A stretch of 64,000 nucleotides of DNA, taken from Cytophagales bacterium. Lineage in GTDB: Bacteria > Bacteroidota > Bacteroidia > Cytophagales > Cyclobacteriaceae. The stretch lies in the NCBI GenBank assembly GCA_020402945.1, contig JADBYQ010000003.1:62001-126000 (forward strand), read 5' to 3'. A program made the position numbers and the translations under genes. Below are positions 8,958 to 16,970 of this stretch, one piece after another. The notes beneath the pieces were generated by a model. That model had not been told where the DNA came from. It saw only the letters and a program-made list of their open reading frames with translations, and made no database searches. How positions within the stretch are numbered: the stretch's first letter is position 1; each line of letters starts with the position of its first letter.

Positions 8958-9692
8958 TCATCTATTCTTTCCTAGCATCAAACCCAAATACAACTCAGGT
9001 ATATCATAAAATCGATTGAAGGTGGAAAACGCAGGCCATGCCATAAAATGGTATCGGGAATACGAGTTCTTCAACGCCACAATCAGGACATGGTGCTTCC
9101 ATAAACGCTGCTCGATGTACAGACCGATAGTGTATCCATTGTAAAAATCAGCATTACGGTTGATTGTGTTGTCGCCTTGTGACGTTGAGAAGGAGGTCAC
9201 ATAATTCAACTCTCCTTTGAGTGTAAACGCAATGTCATTCCACCGAAAGCCAACTGACAAATTGGGATAGTTGTTCCAGTTACTCAGACTACTGTTAAAT
9301 CCAAATTCCGTCAATGCGCCAAAGGCATAACCAACATCATAGCCACCGCTGATTGAAAAACGGCCGAACTCATGCTGCAACCGGGGGCCTATCGAAATTT
9401 GATTGGCAACCACAAGAGAAGATAATCGTGTATCAATTGAAATTCGTTTTGTAATTCCGACAAGTCCATGAAATTGTAACAGCGGAACTTGCGCAGCCGT
9501 TTCCAGCCAGTCAAATGGCAAATAAATTTGCGAGAGCGCTATCTCCTTTTGAAACCTACCGAGCCGGCTGTAATGCGGATAATACATACTGGCTTGCGAA
9601 ATACTGAACGTTGTCGGCTCTGTTGGCTTTTCATTTTGCTGTGCGCGACCATTTAAGAAAGCGAGCATACAAATGAGCCATGCAACAGCCAT
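8958..9692 (-). CDS. exported hypothetical protein, probable beta-barrel
   Basis: About 244 residues from the ATG at 9692, which begins a plain signal peptide (MAVAWLICMLAFLNGRAQ); the open frame runs upstream to 9761 but adds an Arg-rich stretch unlike a signal. The mature part is rich in aromatic and Gly-containing amphipathic strands (RFSISGGYDVGYAFG, YPNLSVGFRWNDIAFTLKG, NGYTIGLYIEQRLW, ELYLGLMLG), consistent with an outer-membrane barrel. No family recognised. It is 92 bp upstream of the phosphodiesterase gene on the same strand and divergent from the metallophosphoesterase gene at 9813. Confidence 0.55.
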   Translation of the reverse strand: MAVAWLICMLAFLNGRAQQNEKPTEPTTFSISQASMYYPHYSRLGRFQKEIALSQIYLPFDWLETAAQVPLLQFHGLVGITKRISIDTRLSSLVVANQISIGPRLQHEFGRFSISGGYDVGYAFGALTEFGFNSSLSNWNNYPNLSVGFRWNDIAFTLKGELNYVTSFSTSQGDNTINRNADFYNGYTIGLYIEQRLWKHHVLIVALKNSYSRYHFMAWPAFSTFNRFYDIPELYLGLMLGKNR

Positions 9693-9812
9693 CAATTGCT
9701 TATAGGGAATGAAGCGGGAACCTCTACAATTTCGGAAAACTATTCGTAATCTTGTTATCAACAGGCGCGATGGTTTGCATTAAAAATCAAATCTAATTTT
9801 ATTTTTCAATAC

Positions 9813-10736
9813 TTGAACAACATTACCTCAATTTTGCGACCCCTACTTTGGGCAATGGTTTTTCTTTTGAAAACCTCGCCACTGGCAGCACAATCTGCTA
9901 CACTCGCATTTGTCAGCGACACCCAAGAACCTATGTGGGGTGAAAAACTTTTTCTACATGCGAATCGAAATGTGGAAGCTACTGATTTGATTTTTAAGGA
10001 AATCATTAAACAAAAACCAACACAGGTTTTCATTTTGGGCGATGTGGTAGCGTTGGGCTACAAAGAAAAAAAATGGAAAGAGATGGACACTCGCCTGAAA
10101 GCATGCAGGGATGAAGGCATTCGGGTCTCGGCTTTGCTGGGCAACCACGATGTGATGATGCGGGCAAAGAAAGGCGAAGGACGATTTAAACATCGCTTCC
10201 CAGATCAAGTAAGAACCGGGTTCCAAATCGTTACAGACTCCATTGCAGTAGTGCTCGTCAATTCCAATTTCAAAAAACTATCTGCTAACGATGTGGCTTT
10301 TCAACAAACCTGGTTAGAGGCTGCATTAAAAAATCTCGATACCGATCCAAGTATTAAATTAACCATTGTCACTTGTCACCATGCCCCGCTTTCAAATAGT
10401 AAGATTGTGGGCTCATCAGAAGCGATCCAAGAGCACTTTCTTCCCGCATTTAATCGTTCTAAAAAAGCAAAACTGTTTATGACGGGGCACTCGCACGCCT
10501 TTGAGCATTTTAAGAACGATGGCAAAGACTTCTTGGTGATTGGCGGAGGAGGTGGCATCCATCAGCCCCTTCGCGAAAGCGAAAGCCTGAAAGATCTTGC
10601 ACCCACCTACAAGCCGATGTTTCATTTTGTTACCCTGACACGAACAACCCGATCTTTGTTTCTGTCTTCGCATTTTCTCAAAGACGACTTTTCGGGTTTT
10701 GCTGTCGGCTACCAACTAGAACTTCCGCTAGAGTGA
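9813..10736 (+). CDS. exported calcineurin-like metallophosphoesterase
   Basis: 307 residues. A binuclear metallophosphoesterase; substrate unknown. Motifs in order: FVSDTQEP (motif I), ILGDVVALG (II), ALLGNHDVMM (III), TCHHAPLS (IV), MTGHSHAFEH (V). Motif I reads D-T-Q where the family usually has D-x-H, so one metal ligand is altered. The N-terminus resembles a signal peptide ending near AAQSA, placing the enzyme in the periplasm. No ATG precedes the signal; TTG at 9813 is the likely start, as the ATG at residue 16 would cut the hydrophobic stretch. It lies 33 bp before a START-domain gene. Confidence 0.82.
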   Translation: MNNITSILRPLLWAMVFLLKTSPLAAQSATLAFVSDTQEPMWGEKLFLHANRNVEATDLIFKEIIKQKPTQVFILGDVVALGYKEKKWKEMDTRLKACRDEGIRVSALLGNHDVMMRAKKGEGRFKHRFPDQVRTGFQIVTDSIAVVLVNSNFKKLSANDVAFQQTWLEAALKNLDTDPSIKLTIVTCHHAPLSNSKIVGSSEAIQEHFLPAFNRSKKAKLFMTGHSHAFEHFKNDGKDFLVIGGGGGIHQPLRESESLKDLAPTYKPMFHFVTLTRTTRSLFLSSHFLKDDFSGFAVGYQLELPLE

Positions 10737-10769
10737 AACTTTTTTGTGTGCGATTCGTGTTAGCCTGAA

Positions 10770-11381
10770 ATGAAATTGATCACCATCGCCTTACTTCTCC
10801 TTTCGCTTAGCGTTGCTGCACAAATAGATTGCACGCTGAAATTAGAAAAAGATAGCATTCAGGTGTTTACATGTGCGTCAGCCAATTCAAAATATAAAAT
10901 GATCAAAGCCAACTTTGAGCTGGCGGCCAGCCCCGAGCAATTGCAGCGTATGTTACTGGATATTGATCACTTGGGCGATTGGCAATACCGAACCGTCAGC
11001 GCAAAACTTTTAAAAACGATCAGTCCGCAAGAAATTATTTATCAGACCGAGGTAAGTGCACCAGTCATTGACAACCGTGATTTTGTAATCCAACTAAAAA
11101 TAGAAAGAAAAGCAAACGATGAGTGGATCATTTCGGCCACAAGTTTACCAAACTTTATTCCTGCCAAAGAAGACGTAGTGCGCATCCCGATGTCGAAAGC
11201 AATTTGGAAAGTGAAGGAGAAAGTACCAGGGCGTTTATCCGTGGAGTATGTAATTGAAATTGACTTCGGTGGCGTAGTGCCTGTTTGGGTGGTGAATTCA
11301 CTAGCGCATAAAGCACCCTACGAAACCTTTAAGAGTATGAAAGAGCAAATTGGAAAGTACGCAGTAGCTGGCAAGCTGTAA
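10770..11381 (+). CDS. exported START/polyketide-cyclase-like lipid-binding domain protein
   Basis: 203 residues. A clear signal peptide (MKLITIALLLLSLSVAAQ) is followed by a START/SRPBCC-like domain: KANFELAASPEQLQRMLLDIDHLGDWQYRT, then SAPVIDNRDFVIQLKI and the C-terminal long helix NSLAHKAPYETFKSMKEQIGKY, which is typical of the helix-grip fold. Such domains bind lipids or other hydrophobic ligands; no ligand can be named. It follows the metallophosphoesterase gene by 33 bp on the same strand. Stop at 11381 is followed by a short word-like stretch (tggtcaatggccagtggc) before convergent glnS. Confidence 0.75.
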   Translation: MKLITIALLLLSLSVAAQIDCTLKLEKDSIQVFTCASANSKYKMIKANFELAASPEQLQRMLLDIDHLGDWQYRTVSAKLLKTISPQEIIYQTEVSAPVIDNRDFVIQLKIERKANDEWIISATSLPNFIPAKEDVVRIPMSKAIWKVKEKVPGRLSVEYVIEIDFGGVVPVWVVNSLAHKAPYETFKSMKEQIGKYAVAGKL

Positions 11382-11428
11382 CGCTATGGTCAATGGCCAG
11401 TGGCAATTAATCGGTACTCAACAAACAA

Positions 11429-13090
11429 CTACTTCCCTTTTGCTGTCTCTTTCGCCCACATATCTTTCAGCGTAACTGTGCGATTAAATATCAACTTCTT
11501 TTCTGTGGCATCGGCATCTAAACAAAAATAGCCGGTGCGCATAAATTGAAAGCGGTCGGGTTTTGTGGCCGATTGTAACGCAGGCTCTGCCATGGCGGTG
11601 GTAACTTTTATTGAATCCGGATGGAGTGCATCGGCCAACTCTCCAATTAAGGCAGGGTCTTCCACTCGAAACAGTCGGTCGTATTGCCGCACTTCTACCG
11701 GCACCGCATGGTGCGCACTTACCCAATGGATCACACCCTTCACGCTAAGACCCGAGGTGTCTGATCCACTTCTGCTTTCGGGCACATAGGTACAATGCAA
11801 TTCGGTGACAGAACCGCTCGCATCTTTAATAACTGTTTCGCACTTAATGATGAACGCACTTTTCAGCCGCACCATCTGCCCGGGAGCCAGCCTAAAATAT
11901 TTTTTAGCAGGTACTTCCATAAAATCATCTGCTTCGATGAATAGTTCTTTGCAAAAGGGCATCTCGCGCACACCGGTCGAAGTATCTTCAGGATTGTTTT
12001 CGCTCGTCAATATTTCTTCTTGTCCTTCCGGATAATTAGTAAGCACTACTTTGATGGGATTGAACACCACCATTCTGCGCAACGCAATTTTATTCAAATG
12101 TTCGCGTACGCAAAATTCCAGCAAGCCAATGTCAATTAAGTTCTCGCGTTTGGCAACCCCTATCTTGTCGCAGAATTCGCGAATGCTTTCCGGTGTATAG
12201 CCACGCCTGCGCATTCCGCTCAGAGTAGGCATACGAGGGTCATCCCAGCCGTTGACATATTTCTCGTTGACGAGCGCCAACAATTTTCGTTTGCTCATCA
12301 CGGTATACGTCACGTTCAGGCGCGCAAACTCATACTGATGCGAGGGATAGATTTCCAACTTTTGAATGCACCAATCATACAACTCGCGATGAGGCACAAA
12401 CTCGAGCGTGCAAATGCTGTGTGTAATCTTCTCGATCGAATCGCTCTGGCCGTGGGCGAAGTCATACATCGGGTAGATGCACCACGCATCGCCTGTGCGG
12501 TGGTGTTGTGCATGCTTGATGCGATAGATCACCGGATCGCGCATAAGCATATTGACGTGCGTCATATCTATTTTAGCACGTAGCACTTTTTCTCCGTCTT
12601 TGTATTTTCCGGCCCGCATGTCAGTAAAGAGTTGCCGGTTCTCTTCGATCGATCGACTGCGGAATTGATTGGCTACGCCTGGTTTGGTAGGCGTTCCTTT
12701 TTGCGTGGCCATATCTTCGCTGCTGCTATCGTCCACGTAGGCCAGACCTTTGTCTATGAGGCGAAGTGCAAATGTGTATAGTTGTTCGAAATAATCAGAG
12801 GCATACAACTCGTTGGCCCAGTTGAAGCCCAGCCAACGCACATCTTCTTTAATGCTTTCCACATATTCGGTCTCCTCGGTGACGGGGTTGGTATCGTCAA
12901 AACGCAGGTTAGTAGTACCCCCATATTTTTGAGCCAAGCCAAAATTAAGGCAAATGCTTTTTGCGTGCCCCAGGTGCAAATATCCATTGGGCTCAGGTGG
13001 AAAACGCGTAGCGATCCTCGTGTACTTTCCCTCTTTCAAATCTTGTTCAACAATCTCCTCTAAAAAATGGAGGCTCTTTTCGTCTGCCAT
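11429..13090 (-). CDS. glnS: glutaminyl-tRNA synthetase
   Basis: 553 residues from the ATG at 13090 (MADEKSLHFLEE); the frame is open upstream to 13180 but that part is not conserved-looking. Charges tRNA-Gln directly. Class I signatures: RFPPEPNGYLHLGHAKSI (HIGH motif) at the N-terminus and YTVMSKRKL (KMSKS motif) near residue 265. FDDTNP and the C-terminal anticodon-binding beta-barrels are present. Its presence means Gln-tRNA is made directly rather than only through GatCAB amidation. It is transcribed alone, 131 bp downstream of the cytochrome c gene. Confidence 0.97.
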   Translation of the reverse strand: MADEKSLHFLEEIVEQDLKEGKYTRIATRFPPEPNGYLHLGHAKSICLNFGLAQKYGGTTNLRFDDTNPVTEETEYVESIKEDVRWLGFNWANELYASDYFEQLYTFALRLIDKGLAYVDDSSSEDMATQKGTPTKPGVANQFRSRSIEENRQLFTDMRAGKYKDGEKVLRAKIDMTHVNMLMRDPVIYRIKHAQHHRTGDAWCIYPMYDFAHGQSDSIEKITHSICTLEFVPHRELYDWCIQKLEIYPSHQYEFARLNVTYTVMSKRKLLALVNEKYVNGWDDPRMPTLSGMRRRGYTPESIREFCDKIGVAKRENLIDIGLLEFCVREHLNKIALRRMVVFNPIKVVLTNYPEGQEEILTSENNPEDTSTGVREMPFCKELFIEADDFMEVPAKKYFRLAPGQMVRLKSAFIIKCETVIKDASGSVTELHCTYVPESRSGSDTSGLSVKGVIHWVSAHHAVPVEVRQYDRLFRVEDPALIGELADALHPDSIKVTTAMAEPALQSATKPDRFQFMRTGYFCLDADATEKKLIFNRTVTLKDMWAKETAKGK

Positions 13091-13165
13091 AGTAGCTGTA
13101 AAAAGTGCAAAGGTAGTTGTGATTGAGCAGCCAGAAAAATGGAATAAAAGCGTTTTAATTCGAAA

Positions 13166-13190
13166 TGTGCTGCAAAGCACACACTTTTTT
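13166..13190 (-). terminator. weak hairpin downstream of the molybdenum hydroxylase/cytochrome c operon
   Basis: TGTGCT (13166-13171) and AGCACA (13176-13181) enclose a GCAA loop. It lies 41 bp past the cytochrome c stop on the minus strand and before glnS. The T-rich flank (CACTTTTTT on the plus strand) is on the wrong side for a minus-strand terminator, so the call is tentative. Confidence 0.3.
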
Positions 13191-13221
13191 CTTATGGATG
13201 CAGAAAAGCTACAGTTGAAAT

Positions 13222-13629
13222 TTACTTTCTGGCAGCTAACACTTCAGCCGGCAACACCGCACCACCTTTATTTCCAAAAGAATTTCGTACGTAGTTCAAC
13301 ACATCACTCACCTCGCTATCGCTCAAATCAAATGCATTCATTTCACCGTCATAGTCCACTCGGTTTACCGTCATGGGTCCCGTCACTCCTTTGAGTATCT
13401 GAATGATCGAGCGCTTCTTGTCGGCCATCAAGTAATCAGATTTTGCCAGTGGCGGGTACACGCCCTCAAGCCCCTCGCCTTTCTCCATATGGCAGGCTAT
13501 GCAATTAACATTGTAAATTTCCTGACCCCGGGAAATACTGGCCTTCAAATCAAAAGGTGACTTCTTTTGAAACGAAGAAAACGTGATGATTAATAGACTG
13601 AAAACAAAAAACAAAATACCTTTCTTCAT
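13222..13629 (-). CDS. exported class I c-type cytochrome
   Basis: About 135 residues from ATG 13629; a TTG two codons upstream is the alternative. Signal peptide MKKGILFFVFSLLIITFSSF, then one haem-binding CIACH motif, a distal EGVYPPLAKSDYLMADKKRS segment, and a methionine-containing GPMTVNRVDYDGEMNAF region for the axial Met. It lies 30 bp after the molybdenum subunit gene, so it is the probable electron acceptor for the hydroxylase, passing electrons to the respiratory chain. A second cytochrome of very similar layout (YPPLNKSDYM) is encoded at 31949-32401. Confidence 0.9.
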   Translation of the reverse strand: MKKGILFFVFSLLIITFSSFQKKSPFDLKASISRGQEIYNVNCIACHMEKGEGLEGVYPPLAKSDYLMADKKRSIIQILKGVTGPMTVNRVDYDGEMNAFDLSDSEVSDVLNYVRNSFGNKGGAVLPAEVLAARK

Positions 13630-13659
13630 ATTCAATAAAATACTTTTTCAAAATCTAAA

Positions 13660-15855
13660 CTATTCGATCGCATCCAAACTAAAAGGCAATTTTCTAATTC
13701 GCTTGCCGGTCAAATCAAATATTGCGTTTGTCAATGCGGGTGTAAAAGGCGGCAAGGCCGGCTCTCCAACTCCACCCGCTTTTTCTTCGTTGTCCATTAT
13801 GTGTACTTCAATCTCAGGCGTATCCTGAATGCGCGGCATTTTGTAGCTATCAAAATTTCGCTCTACCGCTTTTCCATCGTTGAAGGTCGTTTCGTGCTTG
13901 GTAGCTGCGCCCAATGCCATAATAATACTGCCCTCAATTTGTGCCTTAATAATATCAGGGTTCACATACCAGCCACAATCCATCACCGCCCAGACTTTCT
14001 CAATTTTTATTTTCCCTTCGGAATCCTTTGAGACCTTTACTACTTCCCCCACAATACTGGAAAAACATTCCGTAATCGCCACACCATATCCTACCTTTGC
14101 TGAAGCTTCGGCAGGCAAGCCCTCATTTCTCTTACGTGCTTTCCAATTGGATACCGTCTCCAACTTATCAATCAACAATTGGTATCGTTCACCCAAGTGT
14201 TGTCTTCGAAAATCGAGTGGATCTTTTTCTGCCTTGACAGCTAACTCATCTAAAAAACTCTCGAAAGCAAACGCGTTAGTAGAAGCATAAACGGACCGCC
14301 ACCACATAACCGGCACTGGTGAGTCAAGTGGCGAATCGCCAAAACTATAGTGTGGAATGGAATTAAAGTAACCCTCTAAAAATCCCTCTGTATCGCTGCT
14401 GTTGTAGGCCGACTTATCAGCACCTGGATTTTGTAAATCCATGTTTTGGCCGGAGATTTTCGTTTCGAAAGAACCTATACGCCCACCCTCTGTAACCACA
14501 CCTTTACATTGATACACCATGCCTGGACGGAAGGGCCCAATGGTCATGTCGTCTTCGCGCGTCCAAACCACTTGAACGGGAGCCTTGATTTCTTTTGAAA
14601 TCATCACCGCTTCATACGGGTAATCGGTAAAAGCCTTGCGCCCAAATCCACCGCCTAAAAAAGTCATGTTTACGATTACTTTCTCGGGAGGCAATTTTAG
14701 ATGGCCACAAATATTTTGTTGAATCCAATCGGGTCCTTGAATAGGACCCCAAATCTCACACTTATCATCAGTAACGTTGGCCACGCAGTTCAACGGTTCC
14801 ATGCAACTGTGCGACTCATAAGGAGTTTCATAGGTGGCTTCTACTTTCTTTTCGGCCTTTGCAAAAGTCTTTGCTGTGTTGCCCATGGTGCGAAAAGAAA
14901 TGGGATCTCCCTTGACCAATTCACGCATTTTGGCATAGAGTTCTTCAGAATTGTGGTGAAGAAAAGCACTATCATCCCAATCTACTTTTAAAACTTTTCT
15001 GCCTTGGATGGCTGCCCATGTGTTGGTTGCAACCACGGCCACTCCTTCACGCATATTATCAAATTCATCGCGATTCACTTTCAAGACAAATTTCACACCC
15101 GGTACCTTACGTGTTTCACTATCGTCAAATTTTACCACCTTTCCTTGAAAACGAGGACTTCTTTCCACCACCGCAAACAACATTCCGGGCAATTTGAAAT
15201 CTAACCCAAAAATAGCCTTGCCATTTACTTTTATGGGTGTATCCTTCCTGGGGAGAGGCTTACGAATAATTTTATAATCTTTTGGATTTTTCAACGTCAC
15301 TTCTTTGGGGGGCTCGAGCTTCGCGGCTTCGGCCACCAAGTCGCCATAGTTGAGTTTCTTGCCAGATGCTTTGTGTATCACTTCACCATTTTCAGCATAA
15401 CAATCACCGGCCGCTACTCCCCATCTTTTAGCAGCAGTTTCTACCAGCATATGCCTTGCAGATGCACCCAATCGAAGGAGTTTTTGATAGGAGCCTCTGA
15501 TAGTCGAACTTCCTCCTGTTACCTGACTACCGTACTTTCTTCCATTGCCTGGAGCAAAAACAATATTTACCTGATCCAAAGAAACTTCCAACTCCTCAGC
15601 AATCATCTGTGGCACGGACTGGAACGATCCTTGCCCCATTTCTGAGCGATGGTTTACAATTGTAACCTTACCTTGCGTGTCAATCGAAATCCACGCGTTT
15701 ACTTCTATGCTTGTGGTTTCAGCGGAAGAGGCCCTCACAATAGCCATATCTTTACCAGAGGCTGAAAAACCAATGCCGAGGGTTAGCGCGGTGCCGGTTA
15801 AACCTGAAATTTTAATAAAATTTCTTCTTGATAAATTCCTATCTGTCGTTTCCAT
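13660..15855 (-). CDS. molybdenum-binding aldehyde/xanthine dehydrogenase-type subunit (IorB-like)
   Basis: 731 residues. Large subunit of a two-subunit molybdenum hydroxylase of the xanthine oxidase family, closest in style to isoquinoline 1-oxidoreductase beta and membrane-associated aldehyde dehydrogenases. A Tat signal is visible (LSRRNFIKISGLTGTALTLGIGF). Domain pieces: HRSEMGQGSFQSVPQMIAEEL, GGSSTIRGSY, HSCMEPLNCVANV, FLGGGFGRKAFTDYPYEAVM, and a C-terminal GVGEPALPPFTPALTNAIF segment with the Glu expected as catalytic base. Downstream of the 2Fe-2S subunit by 6 bp and upstream of the cytochrome by 30 bp. Substrate unknown (aldehyde or N-heterocycle). Confidence 0.9.
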   Translation of the reverse strand: METTDRNLSRRNFIKISGLTGTALTLGIGFSASGKDMAIVRASSAETTSIEVNAWISIDTQGKVTIVNHRSEMGQGSFQSVPQMIAEELEVSLDQVNIVFAPGNGRKYGSQVTGGSSTIRGSYQKLLRLGASARHMLVETAAKRWGVAAGDCYAENGEVIHKASGKKLNYGDLVAEAAKLEPPKEVTLKNPKDYKIIRKPLPRKDTPIKVNGKAIFGLDFKLPGMLFAVVERSPRFQGKVVKFDDSETRKVPGVKFVLKVNRDEFDNMREGVAVVATNTWAAIQGRKVLKVDWDDSAFLHHNSEELYAKMRELVKGDPISFRTMGNTAKTFAKAEKKVEATYETPYESHSCMEPLNCVANVTDDKCEIWGPIQGPDWIQQNICGHLKLPPEKVIVNMTFLGGGFGRKAFTDYPYEAVMISKEIKAPVQVVWTREDDMTIGPFRPGMVYQCKGVVTEGGRIGSFETKISGQNMDLQNPGADKSAYNSSDTEGFLEGYFNSIPHYSFGDSPLDSPVPVMWWRSVYASTNAFAFESFLDELAVKAEKDPLDFRRQHLGERYQLLIDKLETVSNWKARKRNEGLPAEASAKVGYGVAITECFSSIVGEVVKVSKDSEGKIKIEKVWAVMDCGWYVNPDIIKAQIEGSIIMALGAATKHETTFNDGKAVERNFDSYKMPRIQDTPEIEVHIMDNEEKAGGVGEPALPPFTPALTNAIFDLTGKRIRKLPFSLDAIE

Positions 15856-15861
15856 GGTATT

Positions 15862-16329
15862 CTATTTTTGAGCCATCAGTTGAGCCGCTTTCTTAATTGC
15901 CTTTCGGATTCGCGGGTAAGTGCCACATCGGCAGATGTGACCTTGCATAGCCATATCAATATCTTTGTCAGATGGGTTAGGTTTGCTCTTCAATAGTGCA
16001 CTCGCAGCCATGATCTGACCACTTTGACAATATCCGCACTGCGGTACTTGCTCCAGAATCCATGCGCGTTGCACCACATCGGAGTTTTCGGATGATAGCC
16101 CTTCAATGGTAGTCACATTTTTGTTTGCAGCCACCAAAACGGGAATTGAGCATGACCGAACTGGTTTACCTTCTAAATGCACGGTACAAGCACCACACTG
16201 CGCAATCCCGCAACCATACTTCGTCCCGGTGAGTCCCACCAGATCTCGAATGGCCCACAGTAAAGGCATTTTAGGGTCAGCATCTATGGTGTGACTTTTG
16301 TTGTTTAACTTTAAGGTGATTGTTGCCAT
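15862..16329 (-). CDS. (2Fe-2S)-binding small subunit of molybdenum hydroxylase (IorA-like)
   Basis: 155 residues, standard for this subunit. The N-terminal plant-type ferredoxin motif reads [15 protein letters not shown] and then C in VRSCSIPV; the C-terminal helical domain has [14 protein letters not shown] and [19 protein letters not shown]. These bind two 2Fe-2S clusters that carry electrons from the molybdopterin site. No signal peptide of its own, so export would be by hitch-hiking with the Tat-bearing large subunit. First gene of the three-gene operon; divergent from the DUF2141 gene, with start codons 26 bp apart. Confidence 0.92.
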   Translation of the reverse strand: MATITLKLNNKSHTIDADPKMPLLWAIRDLVGLTGTKYGCGIAQCGACTVHLEGKPVRSCSIPVLVAANKNVTTIEGLSSENSDVVQRAWILEQVPQCGYCQSGQIMAASALLKSKPNPSDKDIDMAMQGHICRCGTYPRIRKAIKKAAQLMAQK

Positions 16330-16355
16330 ATCATTTTCGGATAGATGCTAAAAGT

Positions 16356-16820
16356 ATGAAATTTCGAACAACTAATTTTGAAATTTTGTCGCAAGAAAGG
16401 AAAACCATTCTCGCGCTGATTTTTGTCTCATGGATTTCATTGAGCGGCCTTTTTGCACAAAACAAAACATTGACCGTACAGATTTCGAATATCAAGGATG
16501 ACGTGGGCCAAATTGCCGTAGCACTTTATAATTCCGAAAAGGAGTTTATGAAAACACGCTTTCAGGGAAAAATAACGAAAGCAATCAAAGGCGAGGCGCA
16601 GGTTACTTTTGAAAATCTGCCAGCTGGTTCTTACGGCTTAAGCGTAATGCACGACAGTAATGAAAACGGAAAATTGGATTCTAATTTTTTTGGTGTGCCA
16701 AAAGAAGGTTTCGGATTTTCAAATGATGCAATGGGCAGTTGCGGTCCCCCCAGCTTTGCGAAGGCAAGAGTGAACCTATCGGCCGATAAGATGATATCAA
16801 TTATACTAAAATACATGTAG
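16356..16820 (+). CDS. DUF2141 domain exported protein
   Basis: About 154 residues from ATG 16356. A signal-anchor-like segment (ILALIFVSWISLSGLFAQ) is preceded by an unusually long polar start of about 22 residues. The mature part matches DUF2141: LTVQISNIKDDVGQIAVALYNSEKEFM, LPAGSYGLSVMHDSNENGKLDSNFFGVPKEGFGFSNDA, a Ca-binding-like DxNxNGxLD loop. These small extracellular proteins are common in Bacteroidetes; function unknown. It shares a very short divergent promoter region with the molybdenum hydroxylase operon. Confidence 0.85.
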   Translation: MKFRTTNFEILSQERKTILALIFVSWISLSGLFAQNKTLTVQISNIKDDVGQIAVALYNSEKEFMKTRFQGKITKAIKGEAQVTFENLPAGSYGLSVMHDSNENGKLDSNFFGVPKEGFGFSNDAMGSCGPPSFAKARVNLSADKMISIILKYM

Positions 16821-16970
16821 TCACTATAAATTACCTTTTCTTCAAAGCTAATTACAATCGTTTGCGGGTTAGAAAGTTTCCTTTCAAATGATTTTTGTTA
16901 AAGCAAATTGCTCATGGAGTGTTAGATTCACACCCTTATTGCTTACGCTCATACCAAAAAGACAAAATCA

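Noticed and set aside
12954-13394. 146-codon plus-strand frame across the start of glnS and the end of the cytochrome c gene
   Set aside because: It overlaps two well-supported minus-strand genes and its translation has no protein-like pattern.
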